DNA of 64,000 bases. Origin: Salarias fasciatus. Taxonomy: Eukaryota; Chordata; Actinopteri; Blenniiformes; Blenniidae. Numbering within the stretch: position 1 is the first letter of the stretch; each line of letters starts with the position of its first letter. The notes below the pieces were generated by a model. The model did no database searches and was not told where the DNA came from. It saw only the letters and a list, made by a program, of their open reading frames with translations. The stretch is taken from the NCBI RefSeq assembly GCF_902148845.1, contig NC_043754.1:23650431-23714430 (forward strand), in the 5' to 3' direction. The position numbers were made by a program, and so were the translations under genes. This document shows, in pieces, positions 1 through 13,800 of this stretch.

Positions 1-433
1 AAGGCTGGAAAGTCAGCTGGTCACGTTTACTAGTGCCTCCAAATGAGACCTGGGAAGTTGAAAGCAGTTTTTGTGTTTGGGTTGTAAACTGCTGATCACA
101 TTTGGATGTGTCTTCAGGTCATGAGCTTTTTCCAAAACATGGCCTTTGCATATTTGCATCTGCTTTGAGATTGGTCTGTTGATGTACAAACTGCTGTTTG
201 AGATTGATTAGCAAGATGATAACATGCTGATTCTCTACAGACTTGGTTGAGTTGATCAGCAGTGAATGGACAGTATGAGTTGGACTGAGGGCAGCTCCAG
301 CTTCAACTCATCAACACTGCTTTAAAAATGGCCTTAAAGTCATTGCTCCTTCACATTGAAGACGCTCTCGGTTTCTTGACAAGCTGCGCTGTCTTCAATA
401 TAACGAACCATTGTTTCTCATCCTCTCATGCAG

Positions 434-938
<505 letters not shown>

Positions 939-2068
939 AACTGCCCCAACGCAGCCCCGAAGCCCCCCTCCCTCCACCCTCCATCCTGACCCCCGCCCTC
1001 ACAGTCCAGTCCATAGTTGACCAAGGCGCTTTGCTGTACCTTCTCCCAGAGCCCCTCCCCTCCCCCCCCCTCCCCCCCCACAACGGTCCTGCCCTATTAA
1101 GATGACTATTGTCCTTTTTGTGTAAATTATTCTGGATGTAGGGTACGCTTAATAAATGTCACGCAATCTCTGACACATAAACACATTCAAAAAGATAAGA
1201 AGTATCCTTGCATGGTGAATCCAACAAAAGTAATTCTATACCGTTAAATTTGCATACTGTTGTCATGACTTCCCATCGGGTCGAAGGGTAAATAAATGTG
1301 TGTGTGCGCGCCGGCGCAGGTGGATTCTGCTTTACTGGCAACGCACGGGAAACCAACGCCACCTCCTGCCGGAGGGGTTTAGGCGGCGTCGGGTTTCGCT
1401 CCGTGCCTCCATCGGTGCGGTCCGGAGAAGGCGTGAGGAAAGTCGAGTATGAAAGAGAGTAGCGGCTGTCCAGGAGAAGAGAACAAACTGAAAAAATACA
1501 AGTGAAGCAGCTCCTTAGTTGAACTACATTAGGCTTTGTGGGCGAGTGCATGTGTGAATACGTTGCGTGAGCGCGCGTTGGTGTGTGTGTATGTGTTTGT
1601 ATATTACGACAGGAGAACCGAGCGTCCGTCCCTGCTCCGGCGGCCGGAGGCGACGCTTCTCACCCGCCGTGCTCACTCATAACTTCTTCATCTCTTTTAA
1701 CGAACTTGCTTTCTAGTAGACACTCACGGGACCTTAACGATCCAGACGCTGCTGAGAGCACAGGCACACGCCCCAAAGCAAGTGTGTTTTCCAGAGGAAA
1801 TAGTCAGCTCACCCTAACTGAGGTTGGTGTGTGTGTGTGTGTGTGTGTGTCGCCCCCAGAGAAATCGCCCAGTGCCCTCTTCGCTCGCTATCTCTGCCTT
1901 GTTAACCCATTGAGGGCTCCCTCACACGGGATTTTCATTCTGCTTTCTGTGGTCTCACTGCTCTCTTTACACACACATACACATACACTCACAAATGCAC
2001 ATACACGCACAGTAAAAGTTGTGTATCAATATATCTGGATGTCATTGTTTGCAACATAATGAAATAAA
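939..2068 (+). other. pafah1b1: pafah1b1 3' UTR (extent inferred)
   Basis: Follows the LIS1 stop codon. It begins with a C-rich tract (about 950-1085), so the opposite strand carries G-runs. An AATAAA hexamer lies at 1151-1156, about 215 bases after the stop. A second at 2063-2068 would give a UTR of about 1.1 kb containing a (GT)12 tract at 1827-1850. Long UTRs with alternative poly(A) sites are known for mammalian LIS1. Which signal is used here cannot be seen from sequence. Confidence 0.5.
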
Positions 2069-2762
2069 AATTCTGTAAATATAACCCATGCATGCGTGGT
2101 TTTCTTGGAGGAGACGGACGGGCGTCGGTACCAGGTTTCATAGCGAGTCCAGGCGCTGCAGCACACGCCTGTGCTGGCTGCGTCAGGTGAGCAGTCGGTG
2201 AAGTCAGTGCCGCTCATACTGGATTTTACAGGCAAGAGTAATTTAACTAGGTGTCAGGAGAAACAGTTCAATGACCTTTTTCAGAAATATAATTGAATTT
2301 AAACGGCCATTAAACCCTGCAAACTGGCAATAAGTAGAAGTGTTGAAATCTGGGCAAGTTATCTTTGGAACGTCAGACTAAAATGTTGAGAAAGAAATGG
2401 GTCACTCAACAGAAAGAGGGAAAGCTCCTCTAGACAGGAAGTATTACTTATGTATAACTGTCGGGCTCATCTTCTCCTGCGCTGCTTTTAAGAATTTGAG
2501 GATGAACACAGATCACAAACCCATAGGTGAATCAAGAGCAGCTGACAGAAATGACAAGTCTGAAAATGTGTTGAGGAATCGACAGCAGGCGTTGGGAGAG
2601 ACGATGGATGTTGTGGCCTCACCAGAAGCTGCTGGCGTAACGCGTGGCGGGCAGTCTGAGAACTCCTGACGTGTATTCCTCAGGTACAGCCTGCTGCCAG
2701 AGGAGGCAGTTCAGCCCCCTCCTTATCAATTATGTACAGTACCTCAGCTTAGTTCTGTGCAG

Positions 2763-2796
<34 letters not shown>

Positions 2797-5100
2797 GCTT
2801 GCTCACCCACACAGCAATTACTCCTTCTCCTGCGCTCTACTGTATCCTGGCAACAGTCTCCAGGATGGAGAGCAGCCACCACACCTTCCTTCCTCCTGCA
2901 GGCCTGTCAGGGTGGAGGGCCGGAGAGCGGCGGAGGAAAGTCCAAACAGGGAAAGTGATTAAAGTGGAAAGAAACCCCACGGTCACGTGGGCGGTGTGTG
3001 ACAGTCCAGTGAGCTGAGAAGGAGCTTCATGATGAAAGAGTGATAAGACCCTTCAGACTAAAACTCCTGTTTCTCAACAGGAGCACTGGAGTAGAAACAT
3101 CGGCCTACATCCACCCAGCGCTTCTCTGTTGCACACCCTTCCTCTCTCATGCAAGCTGAAGACATCCAAACAGAGCGTTAAAAAAAAAAAATCCTTTCTC
3201 ATTTATATTGCTTCTGGGTCAACACTTTTCTTTCTCTTCTCCTTAGTAGATAAGGATTTAAAAACAGAAAGTGAAAGGAACTGTAGCTATAAACGAGCAT
3301 TGATTCCCATAAGCTGGCAAAATGAAGAAGTGCTGAGAGGCTTCAAGGTCAGTGTTTACAACAACAGACCTGTCAGACGCTGCAGTATTGATTATCTCAA
3401 GAAGAAGGAGCAGGTTTCTGCAGCAGGCTGCTCTGTCTTTCCCCACATGCTCCCTCCATCCCCAGGTTTCGGAGCAGACTGTGGCTCAGTCAGCTGTAGC
3501 GGCTGTTTTAATATATAGGTTTGTGTGTCATCCCAGCATAGCTTACATGCGCCCTGCAACAGTTTACGTGACTGGCGTTGTAATCATCCCTGCAAAGAGC
3601 GAGGAGGCGCAAACCTCCTCCGCTGCACAGCAGCTCAGCCAGCAGGATGTGGCGCCCTCTAGTGGCCGCTTTAGTAGCCAGCTTCATGTCCCTATAAGGA
3701 AAAGAAACTGAAATCAGCTCATTCGGAGACTGTATAAAATAGAGCATGACATATGAAACGTTCCTCCTCATATATAACTGAAGTTATTGATGTGATGTTG
3801 ATGCTTTGACAGCTTTTCTCACACTGTGATGCTGAACCGGCCTTTGAAATTGAAATCAGGTTTTCCGTTACAGAAGTGACCTCTTCCTCCACTCCTCACT
3901 GTTAATGTTAAACCCACATGTTGCATCTTCATTCTGTACAGATTCTCAGGATAGCAGTTTAATTAAAACCAAGCTGTTTATTTACACCACCGCCCCGTAC
4001 TTTCCTCCCATGACTCCTTTCACCTCATTTTATCTGTCGATCTGAGTTATTGTGTGTTGCATTGCTCTCCCTTTGTTTCCAGTCTGTGGATCCACTAGTG
4101 ATGCAGCACTTCTAACTGGGTCAGCCCGTCCCTTCCTCACATCCCTCCCACCTTCCCTGTCTCTCCAAGCCACCCCTCTGTTCCTCCTCCTCCTTTTTCC
4201 CCTCATTTTCTTCCTCCTCCTCTTTTCCTTCTGTATGTGGATGCAGCCCTATAGTTTTTTTTTTTCTGCAGCTCATGTGCTTACCATGTGCTCTGACTCC
4301 CTCCTTCCTCCTCCTCCTCCTCCTGCTCTTGTTTCTGCCTGATTCATTTCCTCACTTAAATGCTGTCATGGTGTTTCAGCCTGTTGCAAAATGACTTCCA
4401 CCCCCTCGCTCAGGCAGTCTCCTGCACTGGGCTTTTTCAGATTTTTCACTACATCCTGACAGGCTCATTTGGAGGGGGGTTGACATTGAAGGTGGCGAGG
4501 GTGTTAGTAGGGCTGATGTGTGCAGCGTGGCGAAGCCAGCAGCGTTAATGTACCTCTGATCTGCCATTTCCATTGGCCGATGCTCCCAGACCCAGTGATG
4601 TGGTGGAGGATATATAGACTAAGCGATGTCCAATCAAAGCCTGTTACCATGCAGCCACCCTACACTCCATATGTGCATCAGTAAATACTGTAAAAACACA
4701 TTAGCATGGCGCAAGCCATTAATCACAAGCCAAAAATTACATTTATTTTTCTCCCTGAGAGAGCTGCATAAAATAAAACATTTGCACTTTTACCTCACAT
4801 GTTGCACAAAGTTACTGGCTACAACAATAAACAGAATAATATTTAACAAATGACAATAAAGGAGAAACATAATCACATGACTGACTGTACACGTTTACTT
4901 CAAGCTCGTTTAATATTTGATTACTGTCCAATGTGACATCTAGGGATTGTTTTAAAAGTTGTTGCAGCAGGTTGAGGTTAAAGTCAATCACTGTCATTCA
5001 CCACATAAATCTGATCATGAGTTTTCAAATCAATAAAGAGCTATAAATGTGGATGTACCTGTGACCTGATGACCCTGGCCTAATAATCCCCCTGTTCCTC
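2069..5100. other. intergenic region between pafah1b1 and mnt
   Basis: No convincing coding exon was found on either strand. It holds a (CA)n tract at 2764-2794, a CACGTG E-box at 2984-2989, a pyrimidine-rich stretch at about 4135-4340 and a good CTCF-type motif on the - strand at 3652-3665. Short open frames here have no recognisable domain. Confidence 0.6.
3652..3665 (-). promoter_or_regulatory. CTCF-like motif
   Basis: On the - strand the sequence reads CCACTAGAGGGCGC, a full match to the vertebrate CTCF core consensus (CCASYAGRKGGCRS type). It lies between pafah1b1 and mnt, where an insulator would be plausible. A motif match alone does not show occupancy. Confidence 0.45.
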
Positions 5101-5119
5101 GGTGTCAGCCGCCTCTGCT

Positions 5120-5877
5120 CATTATTCAGCCACACGCCGCTAAGCCCCGCCCCCTGGCCGCTTGACTGACGGCTCTGATCCTCGAGACAGCGGGGTGGCC
5201 AGTCACGCTCTCGCCATGCAAATGAGCCGCGCTCGGGCCGGGCGGGTGCCCATGTGGACCAGCACCATGCCTTGTTGTTCTGAGCGCTGATTGGCTCCCG
5301 GGCGCCTGATCGCTCTTCATGCGCTGCGGGCCAGCGGCTGGAGCGAAAACCCGGAGCCGCGCCGGGATCTGCGGGGCCGCCGGGACCTCCTCCGGCCGCG
5401 AGCCCGCGCTCTCGCGCTCGCAGCGGGGCAGTCCCGGTGTTCCCGGAGCGTTCGGATTACCGGTCTGACTGCTGTCGTGCGGGCGCGGGGCTCGTGGAGA
5501 CGCACCGGGGGGGTTACCGGGAGCGCGGGGTGGTCTCCGGGTTTTGTCCCGGGCCGTAGTAACAGGGCGGGGCGGGGATCCGGGAGGGGCGGGCTCTAAC
5601 GAGAACACGACTCGCCTTGTTGTGTGTATTCCCGTGCTCGCATCGCCATCTTGTTGCAATCCTATTTTTTACGTATGCGAGGATCCACTTTCCGCTCGGC
5701 CGGATTAAAACACTCCCCGTCTGCTCTCAGGAGGAACACAGGGGACGAGAGGCTCGGGCGGCCGGCTGTGAACCTCGCACGCGCCACTTAGCGCCGGGAC
5801 GCCACCTCTACCCCCGCGGTCTTTTTCCTCCTTCCGTCCCGGGCCACCGGGTCGCCTGCCGTCAGGGTTCACGCGCA
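5120..5877 (+). promoter_or_regulatory. mnt: GC-rich promoter and 5' UTR of mnt
   Basis: A CpG-rich block ends at the mnt ATG. It contains the octamer ATGCAAAT (5216-5223), an inverted CCAAT box (ATTGG, about 5289) and several GC boxes around 5560-5590. There is no obvious TATA box, as expected for a housekeeping-type CpG-island promoter. The transcription start cannot be placed from sequence. Confidence 0.55.
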
Positions 5878-6283
5878 ATGAGCATCGATACACTTTTGGA
5901 GGCGGCCAGATACCTGGAATGGCAGGCCCAGCAGCAGCAGCTCAAACGCGGTGAGTGGAGCGAGCGGCGCGGCGGCGCGCCGCGGCGGACACACATGTCA
6001 CCGAATAACACAGTGTGCTCGGTCCGGAGAGGGAGGGGGGCCGGGGGCAGCGGGGCGGCGGGGGAGGGGGGCTCCCAGTCCCGTTAACACCCGCATTTCA
6101 ACCGACCCGCCTGCGAGGAGCGGACGTGCTCGTAGTTTTCTGTTTATTGCACGTAGTTCCGCCCGGAATTAATAAATAAAATGCGGGAAAGTGGCTGCAA
6201 AGTAACCAACATGTGTCCGGCCGGAGCTTTAATGCGGAAACGGGCCAAGTTGTTTTTCTCAACTACTTTGCGCGCTCTCGGCT

Positions 6284-6380
<97 letters not shown>

Positions 6381-6750
6381 AGTTTCGCCACTCCGGTGAC
6401 TCACGCACCGTGCACGCGTGTGAATACGTGCGCGTGTGAACCAGCAGAGGGTCTCCTGTCAATAACCGGGCTTTATTTATACGTTACGCCCCGCCGCCGC
6501 GCGCGAGCCGTACGCAGAGTCTGCATGTTATTCCTGTTTTATGTGTATTTTAGTAAATCGGTGTCGGGGGGGTTGGAATTTGAACCGTCGTGCACGGAGC
6601 CGCGTGTAAAAATGTTATAAAAGAGGTCGTTGTGAATCGATTTGCCCCAGTTTTTTTTTTCTTTCTGTCCGTCGAGCCCCGGCAGGGCAGGGCGGTGGCG
6701 AGCGGAGGCAGCTCTTTACATAATACCCTGACATTGCTCAGCTATCTTAT

Positions 6751-6816
<66 letters not shown>

Positions 6817-9800
6817 GGGGCGGGCCCTCGCTCGCTCGCTCGCCCCTCGTCTCGTTTGTATATAAATGCGCGCGAGCTCCCAGAAAGCAGCTCCGCTTCC
6901 CCTTCACCAGTTGACACTCGACGTGATGAGACTGGGTGAAGGAGGACCAGGCTGTGTGTGTGTGTGTGCGTGCGTGTGTGTATGTGCGTGCGTGCGTGTG
7001 TGTGTGCCCGCAGTGGGGGAGACGCTTTTTTTTGTTTCTCGCCTCTGATGACGTGTCACCCCCTCCCCGCCTCCAGCGCATACCGCGTGCTCGGATCCGC
7101 CCACTTCGACCACGTGCACAGCGCCCCCCCCCCCTTCATTCTCCCTCCCCGTCTGATACACACCTACGCGCGCGCATACGCCGCTCCTCTGTCGTCTCCG
7201 CCCTTCACCATTCAGCCTGCTGACAGTGGCGGGTCAGAGAGAGGAGGGGGTAAGTAGGGCAACTCCCTACTCCACCCCCCCACCCCCACCGGCCCAGCCT
7301 CTCTCAATGCAGAAGTTATGTAATTTACGTTCTGCGTGCGCGTGGCGATCTGGAGCATGGGGCCCGAGCAGCAGCGTTTGAGTCAGCTGATGAGTTTTAC
7401 TTCTGCTTTTCTCTCAGCGTTTGAGGAATTCAGGCGTTTTCCTGTGACTCGTGGGAGAAAACAAATCACCCCCCCCCCCAAAGGGAAAAAAAACAGCTTA
7501 AAAGGGAATCCTCTGAATAATGGGAGAGAATATAAAACAACAGTTAAAACGTATTTATTATAGCATTATGATCATGGAATGGTGCTGAATGATTAGGTAT
7601 TTTTGCAGCTGTTTATTTTTAATGCTCTCAATGTTCAGCGAAATCCATTAATTCCTTTACTTGTGAACAGGAAGGCTGTGTTGGATGAAAGTTCAGTTGT
7701 ATAAAGATAAGCCGCTTGCCTCGCCGCTTAACTTACAGGGAAGCAACGTCATGGAAGGATTCCACAGTTTGTGTCGATACGGCCAAGTCCAGGCCGGGAT
7801 TATTTAATCCATCAAGCACACGTCGCTTCAAATTATTCTTAATGTTATAAAGTTCGGTGATGATTTGTGGCTTTTATTGTGCGCATACACACCCACACAC
7901 ACACACGTTTGTGAAAGTAACATGAGAGGTTTAGTTCTGTTTTTTTCTCAGTGTGTTTCTGTTTGTGGGTTTGAGGTAAAAATGAGCACGACTGCGATTG
8001 AGAGGAGAACGAAGTGTAAGGATGTTTTTACTGGATTTAGCCTGCCGGTTGTTGTCGGTGCTTCGGGTGAACGACGGCGTCTAGACTAGTCCTGCACCGA
8101 GGAGACGTCCGAGAAGTTGCAAATGTTAATGAGCGAGTGATAACGGCGTTAATGCTGTGTACACACACACACCGGCGTGCGAGTCACGGTGACGACGGTG
8201 AACCCTTGCCCTCTGGTTGGAGAGGAGCTGCGTCACGGCGGCCTGCGGCTGCGATGGAGGGACGGAGTTACTCAAACCGGGCGCCTCGGCAAAGTGCTGC
8301 TTGTGTTTTGTTGGAGGCGGCTGCGCCGTGTGTTGGCGTTGTGCAGGTTTGAGGAATCCCTGGGATCTTCTGATGCTGGTGTTTCCATGGTAACCGAGGG
8401 CTTTCCACGTTGCTTGGAGTCTGGATGCACTCGTGTGTGTGTGTGTGTGTGTGTGTTTGCTCACTAAGTCATTTTTGATGTGTTTGCGGGCCCGTCTGTG
8501 TTGCGCTGCTCTTTCGTCTGATCACGGCGCCGGCCGGGCCGAGCGGGCGGCTCCGCGGCCGCCGTCCTGACGCGGCCCCAGGCTCTGGGAAAATCCACTC
8601 CCGGGCCAGACCGAGGGGTGTTCGCCTCCGTCGCTGTCCGGGGTGATTCACCCCTCCCCGCTGTCTGAGCCGCGCATTACGTCATCCTTTCTGTGAGCGT
8701 TCGTTCACATTTGGGCCATTTTCACGTCAGATCTACGGCGTGCGCGTGCGCTGTCGATGTTCTGTCTGGCTTACGTTCTCCAGAATTCATTTTCTGCGGC
8801 ATGCAGGAGTTTTCTGGAATCTGAGAGAAGTTAAGTTTTCTTTCCTCTTGCAGAAGAGGAGCAGCGCAAAGAGAAGGAGCTCATCAACAGGGAGGCGGAG
8901 TCGCGGCGCGTGAAACTGGTGACCTCGTCGTCTCAGCCCGTCAGAGCCAATCACATCGCTTGGGGCGATGACGCTCCCCGCCAGCCGCCGCCCCACCCCC
9001 CGGCCGCCCCGCCCCCCTCTCTCCCGCCCTCTCAAGTCCCCATCGCCGTCATCCCCATGGTGCCGGTGGTCACCGCCACGCCGTCGGTGCCGCCCCTCCC
9101 GCTCCCGACGCCCATCGCGGCGGCGGCGGCCACGTCGCTCAACACCTCCCCGCCGGTCAACAAGTCGTCCTCCCCGCCGCTGCAGCACCAGGCGCCGCCC
9201 CAGCCGGCGTCTCGCCACCTGCTGTGCGCCTCCCAGGTGAAGGTGGAGAGTCAGCAGATAGTCGGCGTGAAGCCCGACCAATCGCAGCCTCAGGTCACGA
9301 TCCAGTACCCGCCCCCCATCAGCGCCAACGGGCCCGGCTCCCAGCACGCGCTGGCCCCCCATCAAGCCCCGCCCACGTCCCAGCCGCAGCCCAACGGCGT
9401 GAAGATGGAAGACCTGCGGGCGATGGAGGGAAAGCGGAGGCCAGGAGGGTCAGTGTGTGTGTACGTCTGAGAGCTCCTATCACGCCGTTCCTCGGGGCGA
9501 CGGCGGCGTTTTAACCCCCGTCTGTGTGTTTCAGGGCGGGGACCAGAGAGGTGCACAACAAGCTGGAGAAGAACAGGTGAGTTCTGGCCCCGCCCGCCCG
9601 GCCGCCCCGCCCGGAGCCTGGAGCGTCTCCTGACTGTCCCCTCTGCCCCCGCAGGCGAGCGCACCTCAAGGAGTGCTTCGAGACGCTGAAGAAGAACGTT
9701 CCCAACGTGGACGAGAAGAAAACGTCCAACCTCAGCGTGCTGCGCAGCGCCTTGCGGTACATCCAGGTGAGCCGGCGGCGTCCGCGGCGCTTCGGATCCA

Positions 9801-10844
9801 GCTGGCCTCTCTGTGGGAACAGCGTGTGTTGAATCGATACTCAAAGCCTTTCCTGTCAGCCGGTAGACCGTCTCGTGGTGATTCGTCTTCCGAAGCTCCC
9901 CGTACGAGAGGAGCGAATGATGGAATGTTCCCACAACGTCATAACTGGGTTTTTTTAAAAGGCGGCTTTTCATTCTGCATTAATCCGCAGCGCCACTGTT
10001 GTTTCTGCGTGAAACAAAAGGAGCTGCTTTCACTCAGTAAGTCAGCAGCGTGAAATGTGTGAGGAGAGGACTTATTTCCAGCCTGGCCGTGGGCTGCGGC
10101 CGTATCTGGAGTTACAAGCAGAGGAAAGGCCTGGACAACTTGAAGACGTGAGTCAACGAGAGGAGACGAGGGATAAATTGCGGCGTCGTAACTTGAACGT
10201 TGGGAGTTCAGTCGGACGTGCGATGCGATGCGGTGGACGTCAGTCTTACCATGAACATCGATCACACGTTTCTCAAACCGTGACAGCGAGCGAGGCTTTT
10301 TGAGACACGAGAGCTGTCGTCACCGGTGTTCAAAACAGAAAGGAAGATAAATACGACAGCAGCGATTCCAATTTAAAGCCAAATCGCAGTCACACCCATT
10401 TTCAAAGCATTTAATTAAAGTGTTGTTATTTCATCGATCTGCCACATGGCCAGAAGTTACTGTGAAGGTTCATCCGTCAGCCTGAGAGTCCACAGTTTAA
10501 ACTGCTTCGATTTCATAACGCAGATTGTAACCCTATCGGAGCTCTTTGTGGATGAATGACTGATAACGAGTCTTTCCCACAATACTTTGCTCACCGTCTG
10601 TTTACATTTCTGATCATCATAATATCCAGATTGTCACCTTCAGGCTGAGACGGTGGACGTGTTTCCAGCAGAGGCACACCGCGTCCTCAGTTTCTGCATC
10701 CACTAATAATAGTTGATGGAGTTGTTTACGTCGCTGATGGATGCATTGCGATTCCACATCAGACCCCCTCGGCGTGTAAACACCCCTCTCAGGCTCGGCA
10801 CCTCTCATGTAAACCTGTAAACCACCTCCTCCTCCTCCTCCTCC

Positions 10845-10876
<32 letters not shown>

Positions 10877-13800
10877 CCCTCTTCCTCCTCCTCCTCTCCC
10901 TCAGACATGTGAGATCCGAGCACATGGCTAGCGCGAGCCCGGTAACGTCACCGCAGCTCGCCCACCCCGCTCTGCCTCTGCGCCTCTCGGTTACAGCGAG
11001 AGGAGACCGCCACCGGAGCGGCACGGCGGCGTTGCCATGGTTACCTCATCATGCCCGATGCAGATTTGCTGCAGTTTACACACTGATCAGACATAACATG
11101 ACAGCATCCAAAGTCAATAACTCTGGATTTTTATTCATATAGTATCTGTTTGCGAGTGAGAAACAACATGAAATCAGGAGCTTCAGAAAAGACGCCGCCG
11201 CGATGCAGAGTTTGGTATCTTAACGTCCAGAACTGGAGCAGCAGTGACGGGTTGAAGCGAGGCCACCGCTCGCCAGGAGGGACGGCTGGCGCTTGGTGCC
11301 TCTTATTGCTGCAGAAAGGTGATTCCTGTTCTGATAGAGCAGCTTCGGGGCTGACGGCAACGCTGAGCACTGAGCATCAGGTCACACGTGACGCGTCGTC
11401 TCAACAGAAAGACGTCTCAGGAGCCGGTTTCACCTTTTTCTGCTGAAGGAGGAAGGATAAAGGAGCCATAGATAAGATGAGAGAGGGAGGGAGGGAGTGA
11501 GGAAACAGGGGGAAGGGTGTTCAGGCAGCGGAGCGTGGGGGCGGGAGGAGGAGAGGGGAGGGATCTTCAGCAGCAGGCTGGCCAGCGGCCAGTCACAGCA
11601 CTCCTTACATGTAATTGCCCCGGTGCCTCGCCCAATTAGAGGCCTCCTTATGTTTCTTTCTTTTTTTTTTTTTGTTTTTTTTTTTTTACAAACTGCTGCT
11701 CGAGCAGCCGAATCCTCACGGATGGGGTTGCCAGGGAAACGGCTATGGGTGGCAGCTGTTTCCTTGGTGATTTACTGCAGGGCCGATGGCGTCTGGGTTC
11801 ATATGGGAAGACCTTGGAGTGATGTTCGTGGACGCACACTCGCAGTGCCTCTGTGGGACGTCTCAGACCGGGACATTGTCTTGAAGATGTGCCTAAACCT
11901 GAGCATCCAGACGTGGAGGACAACACGGTCCAACAGGGACCGTGACGTTCCACAAGATTCATAGATTAAACCTTTTACTTTACTTTTTTTTTCCCCCCAC
12001 ATAGGTGGAAAAAAAAGAGCACCCATCTCCATCCTCGGTGATTAAAACTCCTTCAGCAGCAGACGGAACATTGAGAAAGTTAAACATCTTAAGTGAAGCG
12101 TGGCTGTCAGCTCTCACTCACGCAGAGTAAAACTCTATAATTAACTTTAAAGTCACTCTCACACTCTCAGCAGTAATCTGGAGTTGAATGCCGGATTTTC
12201 CGTGTCTCACGGTGAAACATGAGGTTCGAAGCAGGATGAGTAGAAGACGAAAGGCGTCTCACCTCGTGTGCTAATTAGAGGCTTTTCATTTGAAAGGAAG
12301 TCAGGAATCTTCACACCCGTTACACTGCTGGCTGCGACCTGTGGCTCATTTCACAGGGGAATCGATCTTCTTTACTCTTCAGTCTAGTTTCAGGGCCTAA
12401 ATTGTTTTTGTGTTTTCAAACCTCACGCGTCAGAAAGTGCCGCCTCCTCTCTGCTGCCCGTGCAATAACTGCGGGGCGGGGGGGGGGGCCGGGTCTGGAC
12501 TGTGCGTTTGGGCGGGAGCGGCGAGGCGAGGCGGGCTCGCGTGTGAGTGCGGTCACGTGGCCGCAGGGAGTAAACAGCTTTGCTCAGTGAAGTGAGCGTC
12601 CTGCGGCGGGATCATGTGTCCCCAGACGCTCGCCGTCCGGCCCCGGCCCCTCTCTCTGCTCGCGCTCTGTTCCCGACTCAACAGGTCGCCGTCGTCTTGG
12701 GTTTTCAACAGCAGAAAGTGACTGGTGTGAACTCTTTTTTTTTTTTTTTTTTGGCCACCCGTCCCCCCTCCTCCCCCCGCCTCTCATTCCTCCCTGGTAA
12801 TCTGCTCTAATGTCCTTAGCCCGCTGTGCTGTTTGGTGTTCATGCGTCAGCTGACCCACACTGAATCTGGGTCAGTCGGAGGCGATGCGGCGGAGCCGGG
12901 AAAGCACTATTTCTATTTGTGTTTCTTCCTCGTCTCACACACACACACACACACACGCAGCTTGTTACTCCTCTTGTGGAGGTTCTGCGTTATCGTCGCC
13001 GTTATTTAATGATGCTTCTAATCCGGTAACGTCGGGGTCGTGGTTGGTGGTAGTGATGGACGGCGGGAGGCTTTCCGACCCCCGTCTCTCCAAAAACAAG
13101 CCCCACGTTGAGAAAACGGGAGGAGCCGAGCCGGTTTCTATACCGCTTCAAAGTCTGACATTTCAAAATTCAGTGACAAGGGGATTATCCATATTTGAAT
13201 CCTCACAAAATAAACGAGTTTCAATCAGAAGCAGAACCTGAAGCAGTCAGCTGGCTGCTCTGTGTCAACATGGCGGAAACGACCGGCACAGATGAGCCGG
13301 TGTAGTTCAGAGTGTTTCCACCCGCCTGTTTTTTCGTTGGTGCTCAGAGAGTGTGTGTGTGTGTGTGTGTGTGTGTTCGTCTCCCGGTAGACCCTGAAGC
13401 GTAAAGAGAAGGAGTACGAGCACGAGATGGAGCGGCTGGCCCGGGAGAAGATCGCCACGCAGCAGCGGCTGGCCGAGCTGAAGAACGAGCTGAGCCAGTG
13501 CATGGACGTGATGGAGATCGACCGGGTGCTGCGGCAGACCATCCAGCCCGAGGACGACCAGGCGTCCACGTCCACCGCCTCAGGTAAGCGGCGGGCGCCG
13601 CGTCACGTTACGACACGCACGCCCACGCAGGCTAACGCCGTCCCCTCTGACCCGCAGAAGGAGAAGACAACTACGAGCAGGACGTGGACGAGGACGCCCA
13701 GGCTCCGCCCCCTCCCGCCCCTCCCCCCGCGTCCCTCCCCAAGCCGGCGCCGCCCATCCTGCAGGCGCAGCCGCTCCTCGCCCCGCACCTGTCCATCCAG

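Larger units (their letters stand above)
5951..8853 (+). other. mnt: mnt intron 1
   Basis: Donor GTGAGT at 5951, acceptor ending 8853. It contains a perfect (GT)47 tract at 6286-6379, an (AC)32 tract at 6752-6815, an imperfect GT/GC tract at about 6952-7010 and a CACGTG E-box at 7111-7116. I see no additional exon. Confidence 0.8.

Noticed and set aside
6144-6404. Open frames made of Cys-Val or Thr-His dipeptide repeats across the TG/CA tracts
   Set aside because: They are translations of dinucleotide microsatellites, not genes. The same applies to similar frames at 6.7, 15.8 and 23.7 kb.
7111-7116. CACGTG E-boxes at 2984, 7111, 12554 and 35807 as evidence for MNT autoregulation
   Set aside because: The number of sites is near what chance gives for a six-base palindrome in 64 kb, so no claim is made.
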